Shown: one piece after another, positions 40,737 to 50,417 of the stretch
Position numbering within the stretch: the stretch's first letter is position 1
How the letters are laid out: every line of letters begins with the position of its first letter
NCBI RefSeq assembly: GCF_000772935.1
Contig: NZ_JPVR01000081.1
Location: forward strand, 337,826 to 401,825
Source: Lysinibacillus boronitolerans JCM 21713 = 10a = NBRC 103108
Lineage (GTDB): Bacteria; Bacillota; Bacilli; Bacillales_A; Planococcaceae
Direction: 5' to 3'
DNA length: 64,000 nucleotides
Notes under the pieces: generated by a model
Databases searched by the model: none
Told to the model about the DNA's origin: nothing
What the model saw: only the letters and a program-made list of their open reading frames with translations
Translations under genes and position numbers: made by a program

Positions 40737-41518
40737 CCTTCTCCCCCCTTCCGCTTCACCAGCTGGTCATAGACAACTTTTGATAGACGACCAATGAGTT
40801 GGCGTGCCTGATCATTGTCCGTTACATTTGTTATAAAAAAACCCATACTATAATCGACTGCATGCGTGTAAAATATCCCCACATCATGATCGACGGTATC
40901 CAGTCCGCCTGTTTTATGTGCCAGCCTCACATCATCTACTAGATAGCGCTTTAGGGAGTCATATACACGCTGACGGCTTAAAATATCAATGACTAGTTTA
41001 TTGTAAGAAGCCGATAAAAGCTTTTGCTGATAGATTTGCGTATAAAGATGTGCCATATCCCTTGCTGATGTGCGATTATCTATGCCCTTTGCTAGCTGCT
41101 CCACATCCATCATTTTTCGCTGTAGCAGTGTGTCCTGTAAACCAATATGCTGAAAATAGTCATTCAAATATTCCATGCCAACTACATCAATTAGGACGTT
41201 CGTAGCTGTATTATCGCTTGTCATAATCATCCACACTAGCAGCTCATAGAAAGTGCTTTGTGTAAGTCTTTGTTCACTAATTACACTAAAATCCACCCAA
41301 TCAGCTGGTGAAATCGTAAGCGTAGAATCAAGTGATAATTTGTTTTTCTCTATATGTGAGAGCAGGGCTAGCAGAATCGGCACTTTGATTAAACTTGCAC
41401 TTGAAAATGAAGCCTCTAGCTGATGACCGATGAGCAACTGATTCGTTGTTAAATTTTTAATAAACAAATGTACGTTGTAGGGCGATTCTTGAATAAGTGT
41501 AGTAATCCTCTGCTCCAT
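40733..41518 (-). CDS. Cytoplasmic class-A beta-lactamase-fold serine hydrolase
   Basis: 261 residues from ATG 41518 (GGTAGGTGG upstream). The three active-site motifs of the penicillin-recognising fold are present: S42-x-x-K45 in SSASLIKVP, SDN in MIMTSDNTATNVLI, and HKTGG in LAHKTGGLDT. The Glu-x-x-Leu-Asn omega-loop motif of true class A lactamases is not seen, and there is no signal peptide. It sits inside a murein-peptide uptake operon between LD-carboxypeptidase and YkfC-like genes. A cytoplasmic D-amino-acid peptidase or esterase acting on imported muropeptides is therefore more likely than antibiotic resistance; this is inference. Confidence 0.85.
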   Translation of the reverse strand: MEQRITTLIQESPYNVHLFIKNLTTNQLLIGHQLEASFSSASLIKVPILLALLSHIEKNKLSLDSTLTISPADWVDFSVISEQRLTQSTFYELLVWMIMTSDNTATNVLIDVVGMEYLNDYFQHIGLQDTLLQRKMMDVEQLAKGIDNRTSARDMAHLYTQIYQQKLLSASYNKLVIDILSRQRVYDSLKRYLVDDVRLAHKTGGLDTVDHDVGIFYTHAVDYSMGFFITNVTDNDQARQLIGRLSKVVYDQLVKRKGGEG

Positions 41519-41525
41519 AGACCAC

Positions 41526-42458
41526 CTACCCATTTACATGGATACGCTGATTGTCCGCATCCATCTTGATGGTTCTTCCTAAAGGAAGCGACATTGTTGG
41601 TAAACAATGACCACATGCCAAATCCGCAATTATAGGCTTCCCTAAAGGCACTAGAATTTCTTGAAAAATAGTTTGTAATGATAAGCTGTGTGCTGGCTTT
41701 TCGGGATTTTCAGGTTCGCAATTTGTCCAAGCGCCCAATAAAATGCCTGCCACGTCATCTAGCTTTCCTGCCAGTTTTAATTGTGTCAGCATACGATCCA
41801 CCCGTTGCTCCGTTTCATCGATATCTTCTAAAAACAGAATTTTACCTCGTGTATCAATTTCATAGGGTGTGCCAAGTGAAGCTGTCACTAATGTTAAATT
41901 GCCACCGATAAGTTGACCTGAAGCACTCCCAGCCACCAGTGTGGACATGGGCTGGTGAGAAGGATTTTTTAAGTAGTACGCCTTTCTTTCATTCTCCATA
42001 ATCAGCTGAATGAACGACTGCCATGTATAGTCATCCATCTCCTGCCTAATAAATTCTGTGGATGGCATCGGTGTATGATAGGTTACAAAGCCACATAGCT
42101 GATTAAACGCTATATGTAAAGCGGTCACATCACTATAGCCAGCAAATACTTTTGGATTGGCACTTATCAAGTCAAAGTCTAATTGGGCTAAAATTTTCGT
42201 CGCACCATAGCCCCCACGTATACAAAAAATGCCATCAATCATTGGATCGCCAAACATACGATGAACATCTGCTACCCGTAAATCATCTGTGCCTGCTAAA
42301 TAGCCATGTCTTGCGTGACAGGTCTCCCCAACGACCACATTGAGCCCTAGCTTTTCGATACTAGCAATAGCAGGCTGCAGCTTTTCAGGTGGCGTTGCGC
42401 CAGAAGCGCTAATAAGACCAATTGTGTCACCCTTTTTCAATGCCTTTGGACAAATCAT
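41526..42458 (-). CDS. LD-carboxypeptidase (S66 family, LdcA/YkfA-like)
   Basis: 310 residues. The S66 triad regions are visible: nucleophile Ser in [14 protein letters not shown], Glu in [14 protein letters not shown], and His in [15 protein letters not shown]. The N-terminus [19 protein letters not shown] is typical. Such enzymes remove the terminal D-Ala from tetrapeptides in the cytoplasm during peptidoglycan recycling. The gene overlaps the ABC ATPase before it by 4 bases and the hydrolase follows after 7 bases. B. subtilis ykfA occupies the same context. Confidence 0.92.
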   Translation of the reverse strand: MICPKALKKGDTIGLISASGATPPEKLQPAIASIEKLGLNVVVGETCHARHGYLAGTDDLRVADVHRMFGDPMIDGIFCIRGGYGATKILAQLDFDLISANPKVFAGYSDVTALHIAFNQLCGFVTYHTPMPSTEFIRQEMDDYTWQSFIQLIMENERKAYYLKNPSHQPMSTLVAGSASGQLIGGNLTLVTASLGTPYEIDTRGKILFLEDIDETEQRVDRMLTQLKLAGKLDDVAGILLGAWTNCEPENPEKPAHSLSLQTIFQEILVPLGKPIIADLACGHCLPTMSLPLGRTIKMDADNQRIHVNG

Positions 42459-43408
42459 ATCTTTTCCTCCCTTTTCAGTGAAGTACGATAATGGGCAAGT
42501 TCCTCTTCATTGGCTAAAATAAAATGACCTTCCTCTATCTCAACAAATGAGGGGGGATTTTCATCATTACGGTGCTGTGACGGATCATACACTTCTACAA
42601 CTTTGTCCCGCTCCTTATAGGGATTCGGCTCTGGTACTGCTGATAACAAAGCCCTTGTATAAGGATGCAGCGGATGAGCAAAAAGCTTTTCTGTTTCCGC
42701 TAGCTCCACAATCTTCCCCTTATAAATGACCGCCGTTCGATCCGTAATAAAACGGACAATCGATAAGTCATGGGCAATAAATAAATACGTTAAATGATTT
42801 CGCTGTTGAAGGCTTGCTAATAAATTCAAAACCTGTGCTCGAATGGATACATCCAAGGCAGATATAGGCTCATCTGCAATGATAAATTCAGGCTCCATCA
42901 CTAACGCACGAGCAATGCCGATACGTTGGCGTTGACCTCCTGAAAACTCATGCGGAAAGCGGCTTGAGAACTCTGGAAGTAGCCCAACGTTCAATAAAGC
43001 ATCCCGCACCTTTTGTTGCCGCTCTGCCTCATCTTTAAATTTTTTCGAAGGGTATAAGCCCTCTGAGACAATATAATCTACTTTTGCTCGTTCATTCAGA
43101 GATGCCATAGGGTCCTGGAATATCATTTGGATTTTTTGCGTAATTTCTCTATCCCAATCTTTCGGGATTTTCCCCTGAATACTTTTGCCATGGTACAAAA
43201 TTTGCCCCTCTGTTACCTCATTGATGCGCATAATCGCCCGACCTATCGTTGTCTTCCCTGAGCCTGATTCACCTACAATGCCAAATGTTTCGCCTTTAAA
43301 AATTTGAAAGCTGACATCATCAATGGCCGTAAACTTATTTTTCCCTTTACCAAACACAACTTTCAAATTTTCCACCTCTACTAGAACCTCTTTTTCAGTC
43401 ATTCGCAT
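42455..43408 (-). CDS. Oligopeptide ABC transporter ATPase (OppF/DppE type)
   Basis: 317 residues from ATG 43408 (GGGGAGG upstream; ATG 43402 is also possible). Walker [18 protein letters not shown], signature [15 protein letters not shown], Walker [18 protein letters not shown]-loop [13 protein letters not shown], and the C-terminal peptide-transporter extension with [19 protein letters not shown]. Works with the OppD-type ATPase on the inner face of the peptide importer. Unlike many OppF proteins, no Cys-rich Fe-S motif is seen at the C-terminus. It overlaps both neighbouring genes, confirming one operon. Confidence 0.93.
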   Translation of the reverse strand: MRMTEKEVLVEVENLKVVFGKGKNKFTAIDDVSFQIFKGETFGIVGESGSGKTTIGRAIMRINEVTEGQILYHGKSIQGKIPKDWDREITQKIQMIFQDPMASLNERAKVDYIVSEGLYPSKKFKDEAERQQKVRDALLNVGLLPEFSSRFPHEFSGGQRQRIGIARALVMEPEFIIADEPISALDVSIRAQVLNLLASLQQRNHLTYLFIAHDLSIVRFITDRTAVIYKGKIVELAETEKLFAHPLHPYTRALLSAVPEPNPYKERDKVVEVYDPSQHRNDENPPSFVEIEEGHFILANEEELAHYRTSLKREEKI

Positions 43409-44447
43409 ACTGCCTCCCCTCGGCAAAGAATGCTTGTAAGGCTGCTGGAGGCTCTACCTTTGGTGCAAGTGGATCTAATAACCATGTGCGTGCATAGTGG
43501 GTATCACTGATCTGAAAAAAGGGTGGTCGCTCGATAAAGTCAATTTTTAATGCATATGGATTGCGTGGAGCAAAGGCATCACCCTTTACTTCCTGAAAAA
43601 GATTCGGGGGTGTGCCCTTGATGGAATACAATTGTTCCCCTTTTGAGCCAAGCTGTGGTAAAGAGGAAATAAGCGCCCATGTATAAGGATGCTTACTATG
43701 AAAGAAAATTTCATGTGTTTCCCCAACCTCGATAACATCGCCAGCATACATCACGGCAATACGGTCAGCCACCTTTGCGACTACGCCTAAATCATGCGTA
43801 ATATAGACAATTGTTAAGCCGTATTTGTGCTGAAGACTTTTTAAGAGCTGTAAAATTTGTGCCTGAATGGTTACATCCAAAGCTGTCGTGGGCTCATCAC
43901 ATATTAAAATATTCGGCTTACAGGCAATCGCAATCGCAATAACAATACGTTGACGCATCCCTCCAGAAAATTCATGCGGATATTGCTTATAGCGCTTCTG
44001 CACATCGGTAATGCCGACATCTGTTAACAGTTTTAATGTTTCCGCATAGGCTTCCTTGCCTCTTAAGCCTTGATGCATAACCACACATTCTTCAATTTGC
44101 CTTCCAATGGTTTTGAGCGGGTTTAACGATGTCATCGGATCCTGTGTCACCATCGCTATTTCCTTGCCCCGAATACCTAGCCATTCTTGCTCTGTTGTGA
44201 ACTTGCCTAAATCCTGTGCATTGTAAATAATTTGTCCCTGCTTAATGCTGCCATTTTTATCGAGCAAGCCCATAATGGATTTCATCAGCACGGATTTACC
44301 AGATCCTGATTCGCCCACAATGGCTAAGCTTTCTCCCTTGTAAAGGTCGAGTGAAATATCGCGGATCGCTGTTAAAACTCGACCACGTAGCGTAAACTGA
44401 ATCACTAAATTTTGGATGACTAATATGCGTGATTTTTTCAATGTCAC
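43395..44447 (-). CDS. Oligopeptide ABC transporter ATPase (OppD/DppD type)
   Basis: 350 residues from GTG 44447 (AAGGAGAGG, six bases). Longer frames reach into the preceding permease gene and are rejected. Walker [18 protein letters not shown], signature [16 protein letters not shown], Walker [18 protein letters not shown]-loop [16 protein letters not shown] and [15 protein letters not shown] are as in OppD/DppD. The C-terminal [20 protein letters not shown] normally holds Cys ligands (CxFxxRC) of an Fe-S site; here the Cys are replaced (DAFAPRNP). It hydrolyses ATP for peptide uptake. Confidence 0.93.
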   Translation of the reverse strand: MTLKKSRILVIQNLVIQFTLRGRVLTAIRDISLDLYKGESLAIVGESGSGKSVLMKSIMGLLDKNGSIKQGQIIYNAQDLGKFTTEQEWLGIRGKEIAMVTQDPMTSLNPLKTIGRQIEECVVMHQGLRGKEAYAETLKLLTDVGITDVQKRYKQYPHEFSGGMRQRIVIAIAIACKPNILICDEPTTALDVTIQAQILQLLKSLQHKYGLTIVYITHDLGVVAKVADRIAVMYAGDVIEVGETHEIFFHSKHPYTWALISSLPQLGSKGEQLYSIKGTPPNLFQEVKGDAFAPRNPYALKIDFIERPPFFQISDTHYARTWLLDPLAPKVEPPAALQAFFAEGRQYAND

Positions 44448-44460
44448 TAGCTTCCTCTCC

Positions 44461-45435
44461 TTATACATGGTTTTTCGGATCTGCTGCATCTGCAAAGGAA
44501 TTACCAATAATATAAAATGCGATCGTAATAACACTTAGCACAATACTCGGGAAAATAAGCTGATAGCGTAGGTCAGGTGACATCATGAGGACACGTCCTT
44601 CATTGATTAAATTGCCTAAGGAAGGCTCACTGATGGGTAGCCCTAAGCCGATATACGTTAAAAAGACTTCTGCCCCAATTGCAAAGGGGATCGCTAGGCT
44701 CATGCGTAGCATAATGACAGAAATTAAATAGGGTAATAGATTTTTTAGAATAATACGATAATCAGGTGTGCCTAAGCACTTTGAGGCTAGATTGTATTCG
44801 CGGTCACGCAAAATAACAATTTGATTGCGGATAAACCTCGCCATTTCCACCCACCCCGTAATACACATGGCAATAATAATGGTTGAAATACTTGGCCGTA
44901 AGATATAGGACATTAAAATGAGCACAATGGTTGTGGGGATATTATCGACGACGTTATAAAGCTGTGTAATAGGCGCTTCTAATTTCCGCGAAAAGCCCCA
45001 TAGCGTGCCAATGGTTATGCCCACCACTGCCTCCACTAAGGCGACAACACAACCAATAAAGAGAGAAGTTCTCGTCCCTGCCCAAATACGAGACCATAAA
45101 TCCTGACCAATCGAATTCGTGCCAAACCAAAATTCTGCATTAGGTGCAATATTACGTGCCTGCATCCCTGTTTGTTCATCCAAGTAAATTTCAGTTGGTG
45201 ATTTTTGCGCTGGTAAATAGGGTTGTAAAATAGTAAAGCCTACAATGATGATCACCCCAACTAATAAAAAAACAGCCAGTCGATTTTTCAAAAAGGATTG
45301 CCATGTAGACCGCCAATAAGAATAATTTGAATAGCCCGTTTCCTCTGCCTGCCTTGCGTCCACTTCAGCAAATTCAAACAAGGTTTCACGGGATTTATTT
45401 GAAATATTATTGATTTCATCTGTATACATCCCCAT
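44461..45435 (-). CDS. Oligopeptide ABC transporter permease (OppC/DppC type)
   Basis: 324 residues. The cytoplasmic N-terminus is followed by WQSFLKNRLAVFLLVGVIII, then an extracellular domain (FWFGTNSIGQDLWSRIWAGTRTSLFIG) and the permease core with YNLASKCLGTPDYRIILKNL as coupling helix. Six membrane helices are expected. It pairs with the OppB-type protein encoded just upstream, with which it shares TAATG. GAGGGGGTG precedes the start. Confidence 0.93.
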   Translation of the reverse strand: MGMYTDEINNISNKSRETLFEFAEVDARQAEETGYSNYSYWRSTWQSFLKNRLAVFLLVGVIIIVGFTILQPYLPAQKSPTEIYLDEQTGMQARNIAPNAEFWFGTNSIGQDLWSRIWAGTRTSLFIGCVVALVEAVVGITIGTLWGFSRKLEAPITQLYNVVDNIPTTIVLILMSYILRPSISTIIIAMCITGWVEMARFIRNQIVILRDREYNLASKCLGTPDYRIILKNLLPYLISVIMLRMSLAIPFAIGAEVFLTYIGLGLPISEPSLGNLINEGRVLMMSPDLRYQLIFPSIVLSVITIAFYIIGNSFADAADPKNHV

Positions 45436-46379
45436 TAACGCACACCCCCTCCCTTGCCTAATTTAATACGAGGGTCGACAAGTGCCATGGCAATATCCCC
45501 TAAAATAAGTCCAATGATACCAAGGGAAGAAAACACTAACACTAGGCCCTGCACAATCGTATTATCCTGTCGCTGAATAGCATCCACAAGCAAGCCCCCC
45601 ATCCCTGGAATGGAATACAACGACTCTATATAGATCGAGCCTGTAATCGTAAACAGAATCGTAGCAGGTAAATATTGTGCCATAGGAATAAAGGCATTAC
45701 GTAATACATGCTTGAACATCAATGTCCGCTCCCTTACGCCCTTTGCCCTTGCTAGCTTAATATAGTCCTTGTTCAGTTCATCGACCATATAGCGTCGCAT
45801 CCACATCGCGTAGGAGGCAGTTGGAGCCAATGCCATTGACGTAAGTGGAAGAATCCAAGTAATCGGTCTGTATTCATCAAACAGCATCGGTAATTGAAAG
45901 AGTTCTGTAATATACATTTGAATGACTAAGTAATAAACGGCTGCAGGGACAGCAACAACAAATACAATATAGCCTGTCCCCAGTCGATCCAGCCAACGCC
46001 CCTTACGATAGGCCATCATTATTCCTAGCGGCACACCAATCAGTAGTGATAACGCGACTGCTCCTAAACCAAAGAGCAAAGAATACGTGATTTTATCTGC
46101 AATAATCGTCACTACTGGGACATCGGTACGATAGGTCACAGATTTCCCCAAATCCCCCTGCAGTAAATTCTTGTAAAAATTCCCTAGCTGGACAAGGATT
46201 GGGTCGCGCAAGCCGAGACTTGTTAAGTAAATTTCCTGCTGAGCAGGTGACATTTTATCGGCTGCCGCTCCTAAATAGCCTTCCTCTGGCATTAGCCGTA
46301 ATAATGAAAAGACAATGGTGATGATAATAAAAAGGGTTAAAACGGATTGTAAGAGTCGTTTTCCTATATACTGCAACAT
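45435..46379 (-). CDS. Oligopeptide ABC transporter permease (OppB/DppB type)
   Basis: 314 residues from ATG 46379 (AAAGGAGGATGG upstream). MLQYIGKRLLQSVLTLFIII is the typical OppB entry helix. The coupling motif is DYIKLARAKGVRERTLMFKH, and the last segment IPGMGGLLVDAIQRQDNTIV is conserved in DppB/OppB. It forms the import channel with the OppC-type partner. A hairpin between the binding-protein gene and this gene probably lowers its expression relative to the receptor. Confidence 0.93.
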   Translation of the reverse strand: MLQYIGKRLLQSVLTLFIIITIVFSLLRLMPEEGYLGAAADKMSPAQQEIYLTSLGLRDPILVQLGNFYKNLLQGDLGKSVTYRTDVPVVTIIADKITYSLLFGLGAVALSLLIGVPLGIMMAYRKGRWLDRLGTGYIVFVVAVPAAVYYLVIQMYITELFQLPMLFDEYRPITWILPLTSMALAPTASYAMWMRRYMVDELNKDYIKLARAKGVRERTLMFKHVLRNAFIPMAQYLPATILFTITGSIYIESLYSIPGMGGLLVDAIQRQDNTIVQGLVLVFSSLGIIGLILGDIAMALVDPRIKLGKGGGVR

Positions 46380-46407
46380 CACGCCATCCTCCTTTGTCAA
46401 AAAGACG

Positions 46408-46443
46408 AAAGGAGATGCCGACTACTCTTTTCGGTATCTCCTT
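46408..46443 (-). terminator. Attenuating terminator between binding protein and permease genes
   Basis: AAAGGAGATACCG and CGGCATCTCCTTT (minus-strand order) form a 13-base stem with one mismatch, followed by a T-rich stretch. It sits 18 bases after the oppA-type stop, the usual place for partial termination that keeps receptor levels above channel levels. Confidence 0.82.
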
Positions 46444-46461
46444 TTCATCTACGAAATTCTA

Positions 46462-48285
46462 CTACTTTTCAGCATTGGCTAGTGCTTCTGCACGTTCTTG
46501 CTCCCACTCAGCAAGCGCTTTTTTAAATTCTTCATTACTCATTGGCTTTTCTAGCACTTGCTGGCCTTTAAATTTCTCTGCCGTTACACCAAATGGCGAA
46601 TATTGCGCCTCGAATGGATTTAATTTAGATGCCATATAGCCACTACCACCAACTGAATAGGGAATAACAAAGGCTTCATCAATTAAAAATGCTTCTGCCT
46701 TCGCAAATAGTTCATAGCGTTTGGCTGTGTCAATTGTTTCTTTCGCTTGATCCACAAGATTTTGATAAGTTGTTTTACCATTCGCCTCTTTATAGCCTTC
46801 TGCTAATTCTGGTTTATTATAGGTACCATCTACTGTGAAAGGATCTGTATACGTAGATGGATCTGCAAAATCAGGACCCCAGTTCGCCTCTAAGAGTGCA
46901 AATTTACCAGGACGACGTACCTCTGATAAGAAGCCTGTGGATGGACCAGCCTCTACGATAATGTCGACATAATCTGTCCCTAGTAATTTCTCAATTTGCT
47001 GCTCGACTACTTGAGAGCGATTAGCCCAATCTGGCATACCAGCGTTATAAGGCATTAATACCTTTACAGGGAATGTTGCCTTACCTGCTAATGCTGTTTT
47101 TGCCTTTTCTTTGTACTCTAGGGCCAGCTCTTTATTGAAGGAATCCTCATTGGAAATGGATGTAAGTGGTGCTAGTTGTGTATAATCCACTCCTTCCACA
47201 TCAACAAAGTTTTTCGGTGTAATGGTATTGCTCAGCAGATCTGCTGGATTATAAGGCTCAACCGTTAGCATCGCGGAGACACGATCAAGCGCATGGAATA
47301 AGGATTTGCGGAAATCTTTATTATTGACGGCGATCTTCCAATTTTCAGGCTCGTATTGTGCGTCAAATTGTGGGTTGAAGTTGAGTGCATAAAAGTAGGT
47401 ATAGAAGTTATTTTGTGTTTGACGAACCTGAGATTTTTTCTTTTCATCTTTAAACCATTCATCAATGATGGAGGTCGGGATACTAGCCGAATCGATTTCG
47501 CCACGTAAAAACAGCTCAGGCGCCACAGTTGCCGCTTCTTTATTGTATTTATAGCGAATACGGTCAATCAGCACCTTGTCTTTATCCCAGTACGTTTCAT
47601 TTTTTACAAGAACGCGTTCATTTTGTGGCTCAAATTTATCTAAAATATAGGCACCGTTATAGAGGAAGTTTTCACGTGTTGTGCCAAACTCCTCCCCTTT
47701 TTCCGCAATAAACTTGCCATTTACAGGGAAGAAACAAACATAATTCAACATAGAAAGAAAATAGGGTGTCGGCGCCTCTAAAGTATATTCTACTGTATGT
47801 TCATCTAGCGCCTTTATGCCTACCTCCTTGAAATCGTTCATCTCGCCATTATAGAAGGCTTCCCCATTTTTCACCACTGTCGCAATCCAAGCTGTCGATG
47901 ATTCATTTTTAGCATCAAGCACATAGTGTAAGCCATCCACAAAGTCTTGTGCCACAACATCTGCATATTCCTTGCCCTCATGTGTCACCCATTTTGCGTC
48001 ATCACGCAATTTGAATGTCCACACCGTAGCATCCTCATTCGCGGACCACTCTTTCGCTAATCCTGGCTGGACCACCCCATAGTTGTCATATTCAATCAGC
48101 CCATCCACCATATTCGCTGCCACCGCAAATTCATTTGTTTCGGACGTCTTTAAATAATTTAACGTTTTAATTTCCCCTGAATACACCACTCGATATTCCG
48201 ATGCTTTTTCACTCGCTGATTTGTCATTGCAGGCTACACAAAATAATACGACCAGACATACGAACAGCAACCAATATTTTCTCAC
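46462..48285 (-). CDS. Oligopeptide-binding lipoprotein (OppA/DppE-like)
   Basis: 607 residues from GTG 48285 (AGGGGG, six bases; ATG 48291 abuts that site). The signal peptide ends in a lipobox (FCVACNDKS), so the mature protein is lipid-anchored outside. SBP family 5 landmarks: VVYSGEIKTLNYLKTSETNE, LAKEWSANEDATVWTFKLRD, VEYTLEAPTPYFLSMLNY, WDKDKVLIDRIRYKYN and NWGPDFADPSTYTDPFTV. It should bind peptides, here presumably murein-derived, and deliver them to the permeases encoded downstream. Confidence 0.93.
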   Translation of the reverse strand: MRKYWLLFVCLVVLFCVACNDKSASEKASEYRVVYSGEIKTLNYLKTSETNEFAVAANMVDGLIEYDNYGVVQPGLAKEWSANEDATVWTFKLRDDAKWVTHEGKEYADVVAQDFVDGLHYVLDAKNESSTAWIATVVKNGEAFYNGEMNDFKEVGIKALDEHTVEYTLEAPTPYFLSMLNYVCFFPVNGKFIAEKGEEFGTTRENFLYNGAYILDKFEPQNERVLVKNETYWDKDKVLIDRIRYKYNKEAATVAPELFLRGEIDSASIPTSIIDEWFKDEKKKSQVRQTQNNFYTYFYALNFNPQFDAQYEPENWKIAVNNKDFRKSLFHALDRVSAMLTVEPYNPADLLSNTITPKNFVDVEGVDYTQLAPLTSISNEDSFNKELALEYKEKAKTALAGKATFPVKVLMPYNAGMPDWANRSQVVEQQIEKLLGTDYVDIIVEAGPSTGFLSEVRRPGKFALLEANWGPDFADPSTYTDPFTVDGTYNKPELAEGYKEANGKTTYQNLVDQAKETIDTAKRYELFAKAEAFLIDEAFVIPYSVGGSGYMASKLNPFEAQYSPFGVTAEKFKGQQVLEKPMSNEEFKKALAEWEQERAEALANAEK

Positions 48286-48477
48286 AAGCATCCCCCTAGT
48301 CATCTTTTTATAATGAAAATCCTATTAGCAGGATGGATTGCATCTTCAATAGGATCATTCAAACTTAGGCTAGGTCAGTCTAACTCGACCATCTATCGAT
48401 GAAATGAACAACGGTACATACCCGATGTCACGGTTATGAGATTCAAACCACTCAGACAGCGTGTCCCACCGCTTTTT

Positions 48478-48561
48478 GAGCGGGTCTATCTATCTTTTGA
48501 TCATTTCTCATGCCTTTGTGAGCGGGTTCACCACTTTTTTGATCACTTCTCACCTTTCATG
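48478..48561. repeat. Diverged 42-bp tandem duplication (2 x 21)
   Basis: GAGCGGGT at 48478 recurs at 48520, and the following TTTTGATCA-YTTCTCA segment repeats in step, giving a 42-base period. Surrounding sequence (48286-48607) holds no ORF. Monomer length equals twice that of the TATCC arrays but the TATCC pentamer itself is absent. Confidence 0.55.
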
Positions 48562-48607
48562 AAATAGAATCCTCACTTGATGTAAAAGCTCTCACAAAGC
48601 CTTCCCA

Positions 48608-49402
48608 TCATGTTAAAAATTGAAGGACACGCAGCACCTCATAAAAATCATTGGTCATGAACTCTACAGTATTATGTGGTTTGAATTTGGCATTTGGATA
48701 AAATGAATTGCGATAGGCTCGTGTATGGTCACGATAAATAAGCTCTACCCTAAAGTGTTCTGGCAACGTTACCTGTAATGCGGTACGAGGAACCTTCATA
48801 GAAGACTCTACCAGTCGCTTGGTTTCCATTATGGTTAGTTGTGGACTGACACTAATCGTCGCATTACCGATGCCTTCCTTAGTAGCAAAAGTGACAATGT
48901 GTTCGTTTACGGCCTGAATCTCTTCTGTCAACCCCACATCCCCACTCACAAAGGACACAGGAACACCGTGTAGGGCTGCTGCATACGTATTGATCAGAAA
49001 CTCACTCGCATATTCGCCATTGATTTTGACATCCGCGTATGTGCAAAGCGTGTGGGCTAGTGGGTTACGCTCGCTGCCACCCTTGCTGTGATAGCCGATA
49101 AAAACAGCGCGATCGAAGCTTTCATCAAGACCTGCTACCATACACATCGGATCGTATGTCCAGCCACGGATGACTTTACAATTGATTGGTAAATTAGAAA
49201 TGTCTAGATTGCGGGCTGAATCATGTGCGTCCTTTAATAAAATTTCGGTTGCGCCTCCCGCTATCGCTCCTGCAATGGCAGCTTCTACTTCACGTGTCAT
49301 TTGTTTTTGGAAAAGCTGATAGTCAGGCGCGTTTAACTCGGTCTCACTCCACGAAGTTGTACCTGTAATCCCTTCAATATCCGCACTAATATAAACTTTC
49401 AT
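48608..49402 (-). CDS. dppA: D-aminopeptidase DppA (M55)
   Basis: 264 residues, close to B. subtilis DppA. The zinc-binding opening is MKVYISADIEGITGTTSW, followed by ILLKDAHDSARNLD, VFIGYHSKGGSERNPLAHT and VSFVSGDVGLTEE, all family landmarks. DppA is a self-compartmentalising decameric enzyme that releases D-Ala from D-Ala-D-Ala and related peptides in the cytoplasm. The gene lies at the promoter-proximal side of the peptide transporter genes, as in the dpp operon. Its start overlaps the stop of the VanX-like gene. Confidence 0.94.
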   Translation of the reverse strand: MKVYISADIEGITGTTSWSETELNAPDYQLFQKQMTREVEAAIAGAIAGGATEILLKDAHDSARNLDISNLPINCKVIRGWTYDPMCMVAGLDESFDRAVFIGYHSKGGSERNPLAHTLCTYADVKINGEYASEFLINTYAAALHGVPVSFVSGDVGLTEEIQAVNEHIVTFATKEGIGNATISVSPQLTIMETKRLVESSMKVPRTALQVTLPEHFRVELIYRDHTRAYRNSFYPNAKFKPHNTVEFMTNDFYEVLRVLQFLT

Positions 49403-50136
49403 AGAAATCGAAACTCCTTTACATTGTGATTTTGAATTGTTGCGTGTACTGCTCCATATTGGGCTACCTGTGTTTGAACACGTCTAGCCCATGCCACATT
49501 GCCATAATCGTAATGCCACCATTCCTCCCCATAGTTCGTAAATCCAGCAAGTGTCATACAGTTATACAATAAGCGTCGGTGCTGACAGGCAAACGGATTT
49601 TCTTGCGTATGCTGTTCAAAATAACGGGTCGCTGATTTTTCATTCATTTCATCAAACGCTGTCCCAAGATCGAGGGCTTTACCATGAACATCAGCCAGCG
49701 TTACATCGATGGCACCCCCTGTTAAATGCGGGGCTAAATAGGCTACATCTTTACTTGGAAATGCTACATATTTTTTGGTTGCCTGCACAATCTCTTGTGG
49801 TGTTAATTGTGGCATCCTTTTTGCTAATTGCTGTGAAAAATGGCTAAACAAATACTGCTGTACTTGAAATGGGCGATAGCCATCATAAAGTAATAAGCAA
49901 TACTCTTGAGGTAATAATGTTAACGCCTGTTGCAAACGTTCATAGACACCTTCTCTTACATAAATAACTCGTAAACTATCAGGAATCTGTTGCTGATAAT
50001 AGATTGGTTCCATAAATATCCTAGGATGAGCAGCTGTAAGCTGGATAAGCGGCTCATTGTTTTCACATACAGCTGGTGATGGAAAGGTACTTCGATTTAG
50101 AGAGGGTGCTATCGGTTGAAAAAGGTTAATAATCAA
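49399..50136 (-). CDS. D-Ala-D-Ala dipeptidase (M15D, VanX/DdpX-like)
   Basis: 245 residues from TTG 50136 (AAAAGGGGGG upstream). The zinc ligands and catalytic Glu are visible in HLTGGAIDVTLADVHGK (His, Asp) and TNYGEEWWHYDYGN (Glu, His), with LLLYDGYRPFQVQQYL carrying the conserved Arg. No signal peptide, so cytoplasmic. It hydrolyses D-Ala-D-Ala for use as carbon and nitrogen source. Such housekeeping DdpX enzymes are distinct from vancomycin-resistance VanX, and no vanHA genes are near. Confidence 0.92.
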   Translation of the reverse strand: MIINLFQPIAPSLNRSTFPSPAVCENNEPLIQLTAAHPRIFMEPIYYQQQIPDSLRVIYVREGVYERLQQALTLLPQEYCLLLYDGYRPFQVQQYLFSHFSQQLAKRMPQLTPQEIVQATKKYVAFPSKDVAYLAPHLTGGAIDVTLADVHGKALDLGTAFDEMNEKSATRYFEQHTQENPFACQHRRLLYNCMTLAGFTNYGEEWWHYDYGNVAWARRVQTQVAQYGAVHATIQNHNVKEFRFL

Positions 50137-50377
50137 TGACCCCCCTTTTAAATAGTTAGATAATTCAGTTTTTTAAATTGAATGTTATCACATCTCTCTA
50201 GCATTGACTAGATAAAAAAAGAATAATTACAAAATAATGGAGATACTCTTATAATGATACATATTCCAGCAATTGACGGGTCGAAAAACCACTTTTATCC
50301 TCTAATTAAGGATTTTATTCATCTTATGGCTCGTTCATGCTAAAAAAAAGCAGAATCCTGTTTCAAGGCATAATAAA

Positions 50378-50410
50378 AGCCATTGAAACCCAAATGTTGT
50401 TTCAATAGCT
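50378..50410 (-). terminator. Terminator of the P1 peptidase operon
   Basis: AGCCATTGAAAC and GTTTCAATAGCT form the core stem, extended outward by AGGCATAA/TTATGCCT pairing. A T-rich tract follows on the minus strand. Confidence 0.85.
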
Positions 50411-50417
50411 TTTTCTT

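Noticed and set aside
40733..41518. Beta-lactam resistance gene
   Set aside because: No export signal, no ExxLN motif, and a location in a peptide recycling operon argue for a metabolic hydrolase.
49399..50136. VanX vancomycin-resistance determinant
   Set aside because: No vanH, vanA/B or vanRS neighbours; it sits with dppA and peptide transporter genes, as housekeeping DdpX enzymes do.
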